Below, one piece after another: positions 50,620 through 58,304 of a stretch of DNA of 64,000 nt (positions within the stretch are counted from its first letter, which is position 1; every line of letters starts with the position of its first letter). Source of the stretch: Spirosoma panaciterrae DSM 21099 (GTDB lineage Bacteria > Bacteroidota > Bacteroidia > Cytophagales > Spirosomataceae). Both the position numbers and the translations under genes were made by a program. The notes beneath the pieces were generated by a model. The model was not told the origin of the DNA, made no database searches, and saw only the letters and a program-made list of their open reading frames with translations. The stretch is from positions 80,366 to 144,365 of the forward strand of contig NZ_KB893186.1 in assembly GCF_000374025.1 (NCBI RefSeq), given 5' to 3'.

Positions 50620-51900
50620 TTAAGGGAATTCAATGAGAAACTCGGTCCAGCCGTCGGGTTTAGTCTGGAGAGAGAATTGAACGTGGTGATTCAGTAGGAT
50701 TTCGCGGGTTACGGTCAGGCCAATTCCCTGTCCGTCGGGTTTGGTACTGTAGAACGGATTGAACAGATTAGTCGCTGCTGATTCGGGAATCGGGTGGCCG
50801 TTATCGCGAATCAGCAGCGCATTAGCCGTTGCGATTACTTCAATCTGGTTGCCCGATTCAGAGGCTTCGAGTGCATTCTTGATCACATTGACCAGCACCT
50901 GTTCAATCTGTTCAACATCGACGGATCGAGGGTTGGCACTACGTGCATAATAGGTCAGGCTAACCTGTTTCCCCTCGGCTTGTTGCTGCATCAGTCGCAC
51001 GACATTTCGGGCAATTTCGCTGACATCGGCAACTTGTCGCTGGGGTTGCGGTAGCCGTACCACATCGGCAAATCGACGCATAAAGTGGTTCAGCCGTTGG
51101 TTCCGTTCGACAGCTACACGCAAGGCATGCTGCACATCGGGTTCATCGACATACGACTGCGTAACGCCCAGGATGGAGTTGACGGCCCCAATGGAGTTGT
51201 TCACCTCGTGAGCCATCATCCGAATTACCTTACTGTAGGCATTTTTTTCGGTCGCCAGGATTTCCGGCGTCAATTCTTCAATGATCAGGAACGAACGCCG
51301 AAACCCCCGGTCCATAAAATTCGATCGCAGTACTTTGTAGGTTTCAATGCCATTTGGTTTCATCACACGCGAATCTCCATCGGTCATATCGGCCATTTGC
51401 GCCAGCAGCGAAAACCCAATCTGATCCAAAGGTTTGCCCACTACATCGTCAGGCTCTACCGAAAGCAGTTGACAGGCTCGCGGATTGATGGACGCAATCT
51501 GCCCATCGAAATCGAATATCAGAATGGCAATCGGGGCGGCTTCGATCAGTTTTTCCAGAAAAAACTGCTGTTCGATCTGTCGGGTACGTTCCTGCCGTAG
51601 CTGATCAATCATCAGATTATATACCGATATGAGTTCATCAACCTCCTGATTGCCCGTCGGCACAAATTTGACGGTAAAGTCTTTATCCCGAATGGCTTCA
51701 ATCCCCGACGCGATAAATTCGGACGGCTGCTGAAACTGTCGGTAAATGCTGACAGCTATGTAGATGGACAGCAACAGGCCCAATTCACTGGCAATAAATA
51801 CGGGTTTATCCTGCTGCAAAAGCTTATACAGGAGCCCACCGATAGCCAGGTGAACAGCAATGATATACAACAGGTATCGGGTTCGAAAGCTTATGTACAT
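50620..51900 (-). CDS. NtrY-like membrane sensor histidine kinase
   Basis: A 426-residue kinase. Two membrane segments (about 9-28 and 35-53) are followed by a HAMP-like linker (54-105), a PAS domain (115-210), HisKA with VIRMMAHEVNNSIGAV (phospho-acceptor His231) and HATPase (NVIKNALEAS, IRDNGHPIPESAATNLFNPF, GIGLTVTREI). H-E-V-N-N-S is characteristic of NtrB/NtrY-type kinases. It lies directly after an NtrC-family regulator and is last of a seven-gene leftward group with a MacA/TolC/ABC efflux system. The almost absent periplasmic loop suggests it senses a membrane or cytoplasmic cue. Confidence 0.9.
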   Translation of the reverse strand: MYISFRTRYLLYIIAVHLAIGGLLYKLLQQDKPVFIASELGLLLSIYIAVSIYRQFQQPSEFIASGIEAIRDKDFTVKFVPTGNQEVDELISVYNLMIDQLRQERTRQIEQQFFLEKLIEAAPIAILIFDFDGQIASINPRACQLLSVEPDDVVGKPLDQIGFSLLAQMADMTDGDSRVMKPNGIETYKVLRSNFMDRGFRRSFLIIEELTPEILATEKNAYSKVIRMMAHEVNNSIGAVNSILGVTQSYVDEPDVQHALRVAVERNQRLNHFMRRFADVVRLPQPQRQVADVSEIARNVVRLMQQQAEGKQVSLTYYARSANPRSVDVEQIEQVLVNVIKNALEASESGNQIEVIATANALLIRDNGHPIPESAATNLFNPFYSTKPDGQGIGLTVTREILLNHHVQFSLQTKPDGWTEFLIEFP

Positions 51901-51981
51901 GGGCAGAGGGATAAGGGCAGGGGGCAGAGGGCTTGGGGATAAAATTGACGCTTTCCCTCTTTCCTTACCCCTTTGCCCTAT
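51901..51981. repeat. Intercistronic purine/pyrimidine hairpin (locus F)
   Basis: On the + strand 51901-51938 is a G-rich array of GGGCAGAG/GGGATAAG units and 51952-51981 is pyrimidine-rich (CCCTCTTTCCTTACCCCTTT). The arms are largely complementary and fill the junction between the NtrC-type gene and its kinase gene. Confidence 0.65.
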
Positions 51982-53351
51982 GCATCTTCGTATGGAATGC
52001 CAAATTTCTCCAATCGGCGGTAGAGTGCAAAACGAGTGATCCCCAGCGCCCGCGCTACTTTTGCCACCCGGTTCTGGTGGAAGGCCATAGCTCGCTGAAT
52101 CATCTGGTATTCCATTTCCTCCAGCGTCATAGCGCCAACTTCTGGCAGCGAGCGAGGAGTCAGTTGCTGGTCATTGGCCTTTTGGGGAAGGTTGCGCTCG
52201 AAATCGTCGGGTTGGAGTTCGTCGTTGGATGCGAGGAGAACGGTACGCTCTACCACATTTTTAAGCTGCCGGATATTTCCCGGTAATGGCAGGTTCTTGA
52301 GCCATTTCTGGGCAGCAGCGCTAACCTGTAAATCGGGCCGATTGTAAATGGTTTTTAGATTGTTGACAAAGTAATTGACCAGTAAGGGTATATCACCGGG
52401 GCGCTCCCGAAGCGCAGGCAATTGAACGGTAATCAGGTTGATGCGGTAGAAGAGGTCTTCCCGAAACTGCCCTTTACTGACCATCTCTTCCAGATTCCGA
52501 TTGGTCGCACAGATGACCCGTACATCGACCGTACGGGATTTACTGCTACCCAACGGCTCGAATGTCCGGTCCTGCAACACCCGCAGCAGTTTTACCTGGC
52601 TGGCGGGGTCAAGATCGCCAATTTCATCCAGAAAAATGGAGCCTTTATTGGCCAGTTCGAACCGCCCCACCCGGTCCGTTTTGGCATCGGTAAAGGCACC
52701 CCGTACATGCCCGAAGAGTTCACTTTCAAACAGCGTGGCAGAAATACCCCCCAGATTGACTTTCACAAACGCCTGTCGTTTCCGACGGCTATTCTGGTGA
52801 ATGGCTTCTGCAATCAACTCCTTCCCGGTTCCACTTTCGCCCGTAATCAGTACGGGGGCGTCGGTTGGCGCTACCCGTCCGATAGTTGTCAGGATGCCCA
52901 GCAGGTTAGGGTCTTCCCCAACGATATTTTCAAACTCAAACTGCTGATCGAGCTTTCGGCGGTTGGGGGATGCTGGCGTGGGCTGGGCCAGATTCAGGGC
53001 AGTCCGCACCGATTGTACAATGTGTTCATTTTGCCAGGGCTTGGTAATAAAATCTTTGGCCCCGGCCTTCATGCCTTCTACTGCCAGGTCGATACTTCCC
53101 CAACCTGTTATCAGAATCACCGGCACATTGGGGAGCCGCTCCCGAATCCGGCGCAACAACCGCAGCCCATCATCCCCCGAGGTATCGACCGAAAAATTCA
53201 TGTCCAGCAGAATAGCTTCCGGGATCTCCTGCTCCAGCACGTCGAAGGTCTCGAACGGTCCATCGGCCAGGCGAACCGCGAAGCCCTCCTTTCGAAATAA
53301 GAGCGAAAGAGACGTTTGAATGGCAATATCGTCGTCGATGATAAGGATCAT
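51978..53351 (-). CDS. Sigma-54-dependent response regulator (NtrC family)
   Basis: 457 residues from the ATG at 53351 (MILIIDDDIAIQTSLSLLFR); a frame open to 53387 adds 12 residues from repeat DNA. Receiver 1-120 has phospho-Asp50 in AILLDMNF. The AAA+ domain has GESGTGKE (171-178), GAFTDA (218-223, the sigma-54 loop, usually GAFTGA) and the Walker B segment GSIFLDEIGDLD. The C-terminal Fis-type HTH is in NRVAKVARALGITRFALYRR. It activates sigma-54 promoters when phosphorylated, very likely by the kinase encoded next. Placement after the efflux genes suggests it controls them. A Bacteroidota-typical Asp in GAFTDA is noted. Confidence 0.94.
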   Translation of the reverse strand: MILIIDDDIAIQTSLSLLFRKEGFAVRLADGPFETFDVLEQEIPEAILLDMNFSVDTSGDDGLRLLRRIRERLPNVPVILITGWGSIDLAVEGMKAGAKDFITKPWQNEHIVQSVRTALNLAQPTPASPNRRKLDQQFEFENIVGEDPNLLGILTTIGRVAPTDAPVLITGESGTGKELIAEAIHQNSRRKRQAFVKVNLGGISATLFESELFGHVRGAFTDAKTDRVGRFELANKGSIFLDEIGDLDPASQVKLLRVLQDRTFEPLGSSKSRTVDVRVICATNRNLEEMVSKGQFREDLFYRINLITVQLPALRERPGDIPLLVNYFVNNLKTIYNRPDLQVSAAAQKWLKNLPLPGNIRQLKNVVERTVLLASNDELQPDDFERNLPQKANDQQLTPRSLPEVGAMTLEEMEYQMIQRAMAFHQNRVAKVARALGITRFALYRRLEKFGIPYEDA

Positions 53352-53363
53352 AGAATTGTTTGT

Positions 53364-53470
53364 GTAGAGACGCATACCCTGCGTCATCTAACCGGATGGT
53401 TTTAGGTCAGCTAGTTTACGGGTGCTTGCAATGGCTGACACAAAGGAGACGCAAGGTATTGCGTCTCTAC
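53364..53470. repeat. GAGACGC inverted-repeat element
   Basis: GTAGAGACGCATACCCTGCG and following bases (53364-53385) are repeated in inverted form at 53446-53470 (GAGACGCAAGGTATTGCGTC core). The right arm is itself an inverted repeat, GAGACGCAA/TTGCGTCTC. It overlaps the last bases of the permease gene (stop at 53467) and looks like a dispersed palindromic repeat. Confidence 0.6.
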
Positions 53471-54621
53471 TCCTCATGCAAAGCTACGGCGGGTTGAATC
53501 AGGGCTGCCTGACGGCTTGGAAATAAAGCGCAGAGCGTAACGATACCATAAATAACTCCGACGGCGATCAGGATAGCCGTGACATAAACTCCGGTCGCCA
53601 GATCGAACACATTAAGAATCGGAAATTGTGCCGCAAAGAGCAACCCGATCAGCAGGGCAAAGGTAGCTAATACCCAGATTTCACCGATGAACTGTGACGA
53701 TATACCGCTACCCGTAGCACCAATGGCCCGACGTAAGCCGATTTCGCCCCGACGCTTGGCAATGCTCAGGTTCAGGACACCGAACAATCCCAATGCCACA
53801 TTGATCAGTAAAAACCCGGATATAATGGAGGCAATAATCACGGGTACCATCACCAGATTATGCTGATTTTTTCGGGAGTCGGTCAGGTAGTCGACTTCTA
53901 CACTCCAGCCTTTTACCATGGTGGCAATATCTTTTACCACTTTGGCTTCGAATACGGCATCCGTTCCGGGCTTTACCCGTATGAGCATGGTGTTGTTCCA
54001 GGACTCTTTCGCGTTTACCAATTCAAAATAGGCGGGTTTATTCGACATAAATTCTCCTTTAGCCTTGAAGTTATCAACCACACCCACCACTTTGAACTTT
54101 TCGGCAACCACTTTGCCCAACGCATTTTCGTCGCCAAATAGCCCCTCTTTCGCCTTCTGATTGATCACAATGGGCCAGTATTTGCCAACACTGTCGGTAT
54201 GCCGAAACCACCTGCCTGCAACGACGGGCATTTCGAGCGTTTTAGCGAAATTTTCATCAGTTGTGTAATGATCAGCTAATACATTTCGCTTGTTGTATTC
54301 AATGCCATTGTTCATCTGATTGGCCGAAAATGGAAAATTACCACTCATTCGCGTCACTGACTCTACTTCCGGATAAGCCTTCAAACGCTGAACGATTCGC
54401 TGGACTTTATTGGCGAGCTCAGTCGTATCCTGGTTTGTATTCAGGCCAATTGCCCAAACGCGTTCGTAGGAGAAGCCCAGCGGCTCGCGATAATTTCCGA
54501 CATTCACGACGATCAGCGTTGCCAGACCAAATAACACCATAAACGAAGCCCAGATTTCGACAATAAGCAGCATATGGGCCTTCTTCTTGTTCCAGATGAG
54601 TTTTAAGAGATGTTGTAGCAT
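53467..54621 (-). CDS. MacB/FtsX-type ABC transporter permease (second of two)
   Basis: 384 residues from the ATG at 54621 (MLQHLLKLIWNKKKAHMLLI). A frame open to 54714 adds 31 residues translated from heptamer repeats and is rejected. Four membrane segments: one near residues 15-38 and three in the C-terminal 120 residues (IIASIISGFLLINVALGLFG, ATFALLIGLLFAAQF, YVTAILIAVGVIYGIVTLCA). Between them is a MacB-like periplasmic domain. The segment NLSIAKRRGEIGLRRAIGAT is the permease-ATPase coupling helix. It probably pairs with the other permease as a heterodimer. Confidence 0.88.
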   Translation of the reverse strand: MLQHLLKLIWNKKKAHMLLIVEIWASFMVLFGLATLIVVNVGNYREPLGFSYERVWAIGLNTNQDTTELANKVQRIVQRLKAYPEVESVTRMSGNFPFSANQMNNGIEYNKRNVLADHYTTDENFAKTLEMPVVAGRWFRHTDSVGKYWPIVINQKAKEGLFGDENALGKVVAEKFKVVGVVDNFKAKGEFMSNKPAYFELVNAKESWNNTMLIRVKPGTDAVFEAKVVKDIATMVKGWSVEVDYLTDSRKNQHNLVMVPVIIASIISGFLLINVALGLFGVLNLSIAKRRGEIGLRRAIGATGSGISSQFIGEIWVLATFALLIGLLFAAQFPILNVFDLATGVYVTAILIAVGVIYGIVTLCALFPSRQAALIQPAVALHEE

Positions 54622-54623
54622 GA

Positions 54624-54743
54624 GAATAGAATGATTGACTGGTTGAATGGTTGAATGATTGAATGATTGACTGGTTGACTGGTTGAATGAAACAGGAGGC
54701 CCTTTTTTATTCAATCATTCAACAAGTCAATCATTCAATCATT
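54624..54743. repeat. Intercistronic tandem-repeat hairpin (locus C)
   Basis: On the + strand 54624-54690 is a long array of 7-8-base units (GATTGAAT, GACTGGTT, GGTTGAAT) and 54709-54743 is complementary (TTCAATCATTCAAC and TCAATCATTCAATCAT). The array begins immediately upstream of the permease start (54621), and the complementary arm reaches the upstream permease stop (54742). Confidence 0.85.
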
Positions 54744-55989
54744 AAGATTTAAGCGCTTCGGCAATGGTAAGTTTCGACATACGAAGGGCGGGCAGTACGC
54801 CCGACAGAAAACCGAAAATCAAACACACGAGCAAACTGATCAGAAATACGCTCAGATTGATGGTCAGGTCGGCATAGGCAATCCAGCCGCTGCTATTGAT
54901 GAACTGGATGATCACACCCGTGAGCAACAGAGCAATGGCCCCACCGATGAACGTGATGAATATGTTTTCGATGATAAACTGCCACACCAGCGTACGGATG
55001 GGTGCCCCGAAGGCTTTCCGAATACCGATTTCCGACCCCCGTTCCATAATACGGCTGACGTTCACGTTGACCAGGTTGATGGCTGGCAAACCCAGTAGCA
55101 TAAACAGCACGAAGAAGAGAATGCCAAAGAAAGCGGTTTTCAGGCCGGGCCCACCATCCATAATCGTTCCGATAAAATTTTCAGCATAGGGCTCTGCTTT
55201 TATCTCTATGGTCGAGTATTTCCAGCCGTTTTCTACTCCTGGCACCGGAATGCGACGGGCTCGCTCCTGAAACTCCTCCTGAATGGCTGGAATGTCTGAT
55301 TTCTGTTTAGCCAGAACAATACTCACAAAACCTCCCCTCAACCCATTCTGCTGGTAATTACTTTTGGGGGCCGTATACGGAAAATACACGTCGGCATACG
55401 AAAAGGGCCGAGTAGCCGGACTGCCTTTTACTACACCAATGACTTTGTAGTTAATATTCTCGATGTCAATTGTTTTGCCGATGACCGATTCACCTGTACT
55501 CTCAAAATAATTCTTTTTCAGCTCATCGTTGATCACAACCACGTATTCGCCATTGGCAATGTTCTGTTCGTTATAAGGCTTTCCTTCCAGAAACTCAAAA
55601 TCCATGATCCGCCAGAAATCGGCATCCGTAAATTTGGTATTGAGCTTGATTTTCTGCGACCCTACGTAGGCATTGGAGCTATTGACAAATGTGCAGATGG
55701 TTACGCGTTCGGGTGTTTTCAACGATTTCACATACTCTGTCAGAAACTTAAAGCTCATCGGTCCCGAACTCTGCCCCGTCTGGGCCGAATCCCGTTGTAC
55801 CATACTCATAATATAAACCGAGCGATCTCGATTCGTTTCGGGGTAATGGCTCCCGAAAATGTGGTCGAGAAACGACGTCAGCACCATCAGTACTGTCAAC
55901 GTCAGACTAATGCCAAAAAGCGTGATGAACGTATAGAACGGATGCCGCAGCAAGACCTTCCAGGCGATTTTTATGTAATTAGCGAACAT
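54742..55989 (-). CDS. MacB/FtsX-type ABC transporter permease (first of two)
   Basis: A 415-residue permease beginning MFANYIKIAWKVLLRHPFYT. N-terminal membrane segment (TFITLFGISLTLTVLMVLTS), periplasmic MacB-like domain (about 50-280), then three C-terminal segments (FGILFFVLFMLLGLPAINLV, NIFITFIGGAIALLLTGVII, INLSVFLISLLVCLIFGFLS). The coupling helix ISRIMERGSEIGIRKAFGAP-like region (about residue 315) is intact. It ends LRMSKLTIAEALKS, the usual MacB terminus. Works with the adjacent ATPase. Confidence 0.9.
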   Translation of the reverse strand: MFANYIKIAWKVLLRHPFYTFITLFGISLTLTVLMVLTSFLDHIFGSHYPETNRDRSVYIMSMVQRDSAQTGQSSGPMSFKFLTEYVKSLKTPERVTICTFVNSSNAYVGSQKIKLNTKFTDADFWRIMDFEFLEGKPYNEQNIANGEYVVVINDELKKNYFESTGESVIGKTIDIENINYKVIGVVKGSPATRPFSYADVYFPYTAPKSNYQQNGLRGGFVSIVLAKQKSDIPAIQEEFQERARRIPVPGVENGWKYSTIEIKAEPYAENFIGTIMDGGPGLKTAFFGILFFVLFMLLGLPAINLVNVNVSRIMERGSEIGIRKAFGAPIRTLVWQFIIENIFITFIGGAIALLLTGVIIQFINSSGWIAYADLTINLSVFLISLLVCLIFGFLSGVLPALRMSKLTIAEALKS

Positions 55990-55993
55990 AATT

Positions 55994-56085
55994 TTGAGTG
56001 ATAGAATGACTGAATGAACGAATAATTGAGTGGTGAAATGATTTTGCGTCAGCTATTCAATCATTCTATCACTCAATCATTCAAC
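55994..56085. repeat. Intercistronic tandem-repeat hairpin (locus D)
   Basis: On the + strand 55994-56030 holds GAGTGATAGAATGACTGAAT-type units and 56053-56085 their complement (TTCAATCATTCTATCACTCA core). It fills the junction between the ATPase gene stop (56088) and the permease start (55989). Confidence 0.8.
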
Positions 56086-56087
56086 AT

Positions 56088-56750
56088 CTATAGGACCTGC
56101 GTTCCGTCGAACAACCGTACCAGCCGGTGCGTACGTTTGGCCATTTGTTCATCGTGGGTTACCATTACGATGGTAGCCCCGTCGTTGTTGAGTTGCTGGA
56201 GAATGGCCATGATTTCGTTACCCATCGCACTGTCGAGGTTGCCCGTTGGCTCATCGGCCAGTATAATGTCGGGATTACCGACGATGGCGCGTGCGATAGC
56301 CACCCGCTGTTTCTGTCCACCCGACAATTGTTTCGGAAAATGCTTCATGCGGTTGCTTAGTCCTACTTTCGTCAGGGCATCTTTCGCATAATCCTGACGC
56401 GGACGACCGTTGGCCGAGCGGTACAGCAGCGGAATCTCTACGTTGTCGAGTACCGACAGGTCATTGATTAGATGGAAGCTTTGAAAAATGAAGCCGATCT
56501 TCTGATTTCGGAGCTTTGCCAGTTCTTTGTCGCGGTATTGCGTAACGGCCTGCCCGTCGATCTCGACCGTTCCTTTCGAAGGCTCATCCAACAGCCCCAT
56601 CACGTTCAGGAGCGTACTTTTGCCACAACCCGACGGCCCCATGATGGAGACAAATTCACCCTTTCGGATATTCAGGTTGATGTTGTTCAGGGCCAGCGTC
56701 TCGATGGTGCTGGTCCGGTAAACTTTTTCGATGTTTTGGAGGTGTATCAT
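56088..56750 (-). CDS. ABC transporter ATP-binding protein (MacB/LolD type)
   Basis: 221 residues from the ATG at 56750 (MIHLQNIEKVYRTSTIETLA). A frame to 56858 adds 36 residues (Glu-rich then Pro-rich) produced by a purine/pyrimidine repeat and is rejected. Walker A GPSGCGKST is at 38-46, LSGGQ at 142-146, Walker B DIILADEP at 161-168 and the switch His in MVTHDE. It energises the two MacB-type permeases that follow; together with the adaptor and TolC genes upstream they form a tripartite efflux machine. Confidence 0.94.
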   Translation of the reverse strand: MIHLQNIEKVYRTSTIETLALNNINLNIRKGEFVSIMGPSGCGKSTLLNVMGLLDEPSKGTVEIDGQAVTQYRDKELAKLRNQKIGFIFQSFHLINDLSVLDNVEIPLLYRSANGRPRQDYAKDALTKVGLSNRMKHFPKQLSGGQKQRVAIARAIVGNPDIILADEPTGNLDSAMGNEIMAILQQLNNDGATIVMVTHDEQMAKRTHRLVRLFDGTQVL

Positions 56751-56756
56751 ATTTTT

Positions 56757-56855
56757 TGGGGGAGGAAGGAGGAAAGGGACGAGAAGGAAGTACGGATTAC
56801 AGGGTAAGGTATTTATATCTTCCTCCCATTCGTCCCCCTCCTCCCTTTCCTCCTT
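56757..56855. repeat. Intercistronic purine/pyrimidine hairpin (locus E)
   Basis: On the + strand 56757-56790 is almost pure purine (GGGGAGGAAGGAGGAAAGGG core), and 56818-56855 is almost pure pyrimidine (CCCCCTCCTCCCTTTCCTCC core). The arms are complementary and lie between the TolC stop (56855) and the ATPase start (56750). Confidence 0.75.
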
Positions 56856-58300
56856 CATTTTATTTTCTGGTTTGTTTCAAAATCGTATAAGGTCAATAAA
56901 CGCAGGGTGAAATAGGCTTGCCAGAAATCACGCAGCGCAAGAATCGCATCGCGACGGGCGCGATCTTTTTCCTGGGTTGCGATGCTTAAATCGGTTACAC
57001 TCAGGTCACTTAACTTAAATCGATCCTGGGCAATCTGGTAGCGGCTCTGTCCGATCTGATCGGCCTGTGCCGTTAGGGTCACCTGTTGCCGAAGCATCTG
57101 GAGAAGGGTCACCTGGGTAAAAATCTCCTGTTCAAAGGTCAGCTTATCCTGCTCTACGGTTTGATGCGTCAATTCGCGGTTGGCTTTTGCCGTTTCGACC
57201 GTTGCCTGCGCCCGTCCCCAGGTCATTATAGGTAAGGTAAACTGCAATGAAATGTATTCGCGATTCTGCGGTTTTACGTAAATATCACCCAAATTCGGCC
57301 CTTGATTCGACAGGCCATACCCCGCCGTCAATAGCGCGTTCAGGCCGTTATTTTTGCGGGCTTTGTCCAGATCACGGTCGGCTTCCAGTTGCCGACGCCG
57401 GAAAGCGATCGCAGCCGAACGATTGGATGTTGCTTCGTCGAGCGCCCGCTTCACATCGACAGTCAGCATGGGAAGCTGACTCGGGATCACCAGTTCGAAC
57501 GGCCGATCATCCCGTGCACCGATAAACGTTTTCAGTTTCAGCGAAGCGACGGCCGCCGTTTGTCGAGCCGATGCCAGGTCTTTTTCGGCATTCAATACTC
57601 CCATTTGCAACTGCAACAGGTCGTTCTGCGAAATCCGGCCCAAATCCAGTTTATGGAGCGCAATTCGATAAAGCGTGTCGTTATTGGCCCGGTTCGTTTC
57701 GGCAATTTGCAAATTGACCTGAGCCACTAGCAAATCGAAATACAAGGTTGTAGCCGATAACGAAACCTGTTCCAGGTTTTCAAGAAGCTGTTGATTTCCT
57801 TCGGCATAGAGCAGCGGCTGTATCCGACGGTCCCACCGCATCACATTGAATTGAAAAAGCGGCTGGTTCAGCCCAATACCAAACGGGACGCCATTATAGA
57901 GGGTACTGTTCTGGATAAAATTGTCGAACCGCTGGATCTGCTTCTGGATAAATAGGGTTCCGCCCGTAGGGGCTATTGTCTGGCTGAGCGACAAATTCAA
58001 CGTTGAGTTGTTGTACGAAACGGGTTCGAATCGAATGTTGCCATCGGGCTGCACCACCTGCACATACGAGCGGGTAAAATTCGGCAAGGTTCCGTCCAGG
58101 CTAAGCTGGGGCTTGAACTGAGCCAGAAACGAACGGTACGACCAGACATTGGTGCGCTGCTGGGTAGCGGCCCGCTTGGAAGCTACCGACTGACTTTGCG
58201 CCAGTTGCAATACTTCGTTCAGGGTCACTACCTGCGCCTGGCCAAACGTTTGCCCCGTTATCACCAGCAAGCCGAAAAGAAAGTAATAGATACGGTTCAT
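56855..58300 (-). CDS. TolC family outer-membrane efflux protein
   Basis: A 481-residue protein with signal peptide MNRIYYFLFGLLVITGQTFG and mature start QAQVVTLNEVLQLAQSQS. The two internally homologous TolC halves are visible as long amphipathic helices (YFDLLVAQVNLQIAETNRAN; ATVETAKANRELTHQTVEQD) and the NPLSVTDLSIATQEKDRARR-like second repeat (LSDLSVTDLSIATQEKDRAR). It forms the outer-membrane duct of the tripartite exporter. It follows the adaptor gene by 4 bp. Confidence 0.93.
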   Translation of the reverse strand: MNRIYYFLFGLLVITGQTFGQAQVVTLNEVLQLAQSQSVASKRAATQQRTNVWSYRSFLAQFKPQLSLDGTLPNFTRSYVQVVQPDGNIRFEPVSYNNSTLNLSLSQTIAPTGGTLFIQKQIQRFDNFIQNSTLYNGVPFGIGLNQPLFQFNVMRWDRRIQPLLYAEGNQQLLENLEQVSLSATTLYFDLLVAQVNLQIAETNRANNDTLYRIALHKLDLGRISQNDLLQLQMGVLNAEKDLASARQTAAVASLKLKTFIGARDDRPFELVIPSQLPMLTVDVKRALDEATSNRSAAIAFRRRQLEADRDLDKARKNNGLNALLTAGYGLSNQGPNLGDIYVKPQNREYISLQFTLPIMTWGRAQATVETAKANRELTHQTVEQDKLTFEQEIFTQVTLLQMLRQQVTLTAQADQIGQSRYQIAQDRFKLSDLSVTDLSIATQEKDRARRDAILALRDFWQAYFTLRLLTLYDFETNQKIK

Positions 58301-58304
58301 ACGG

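Noticed and set aside
52422..53300. 292-residue frame antisense to the NtrC-type regulator
   Set aside because: It is a shadow of a well-supported AAA+ regulator on the other strand; its peptide has no recognisable domain.
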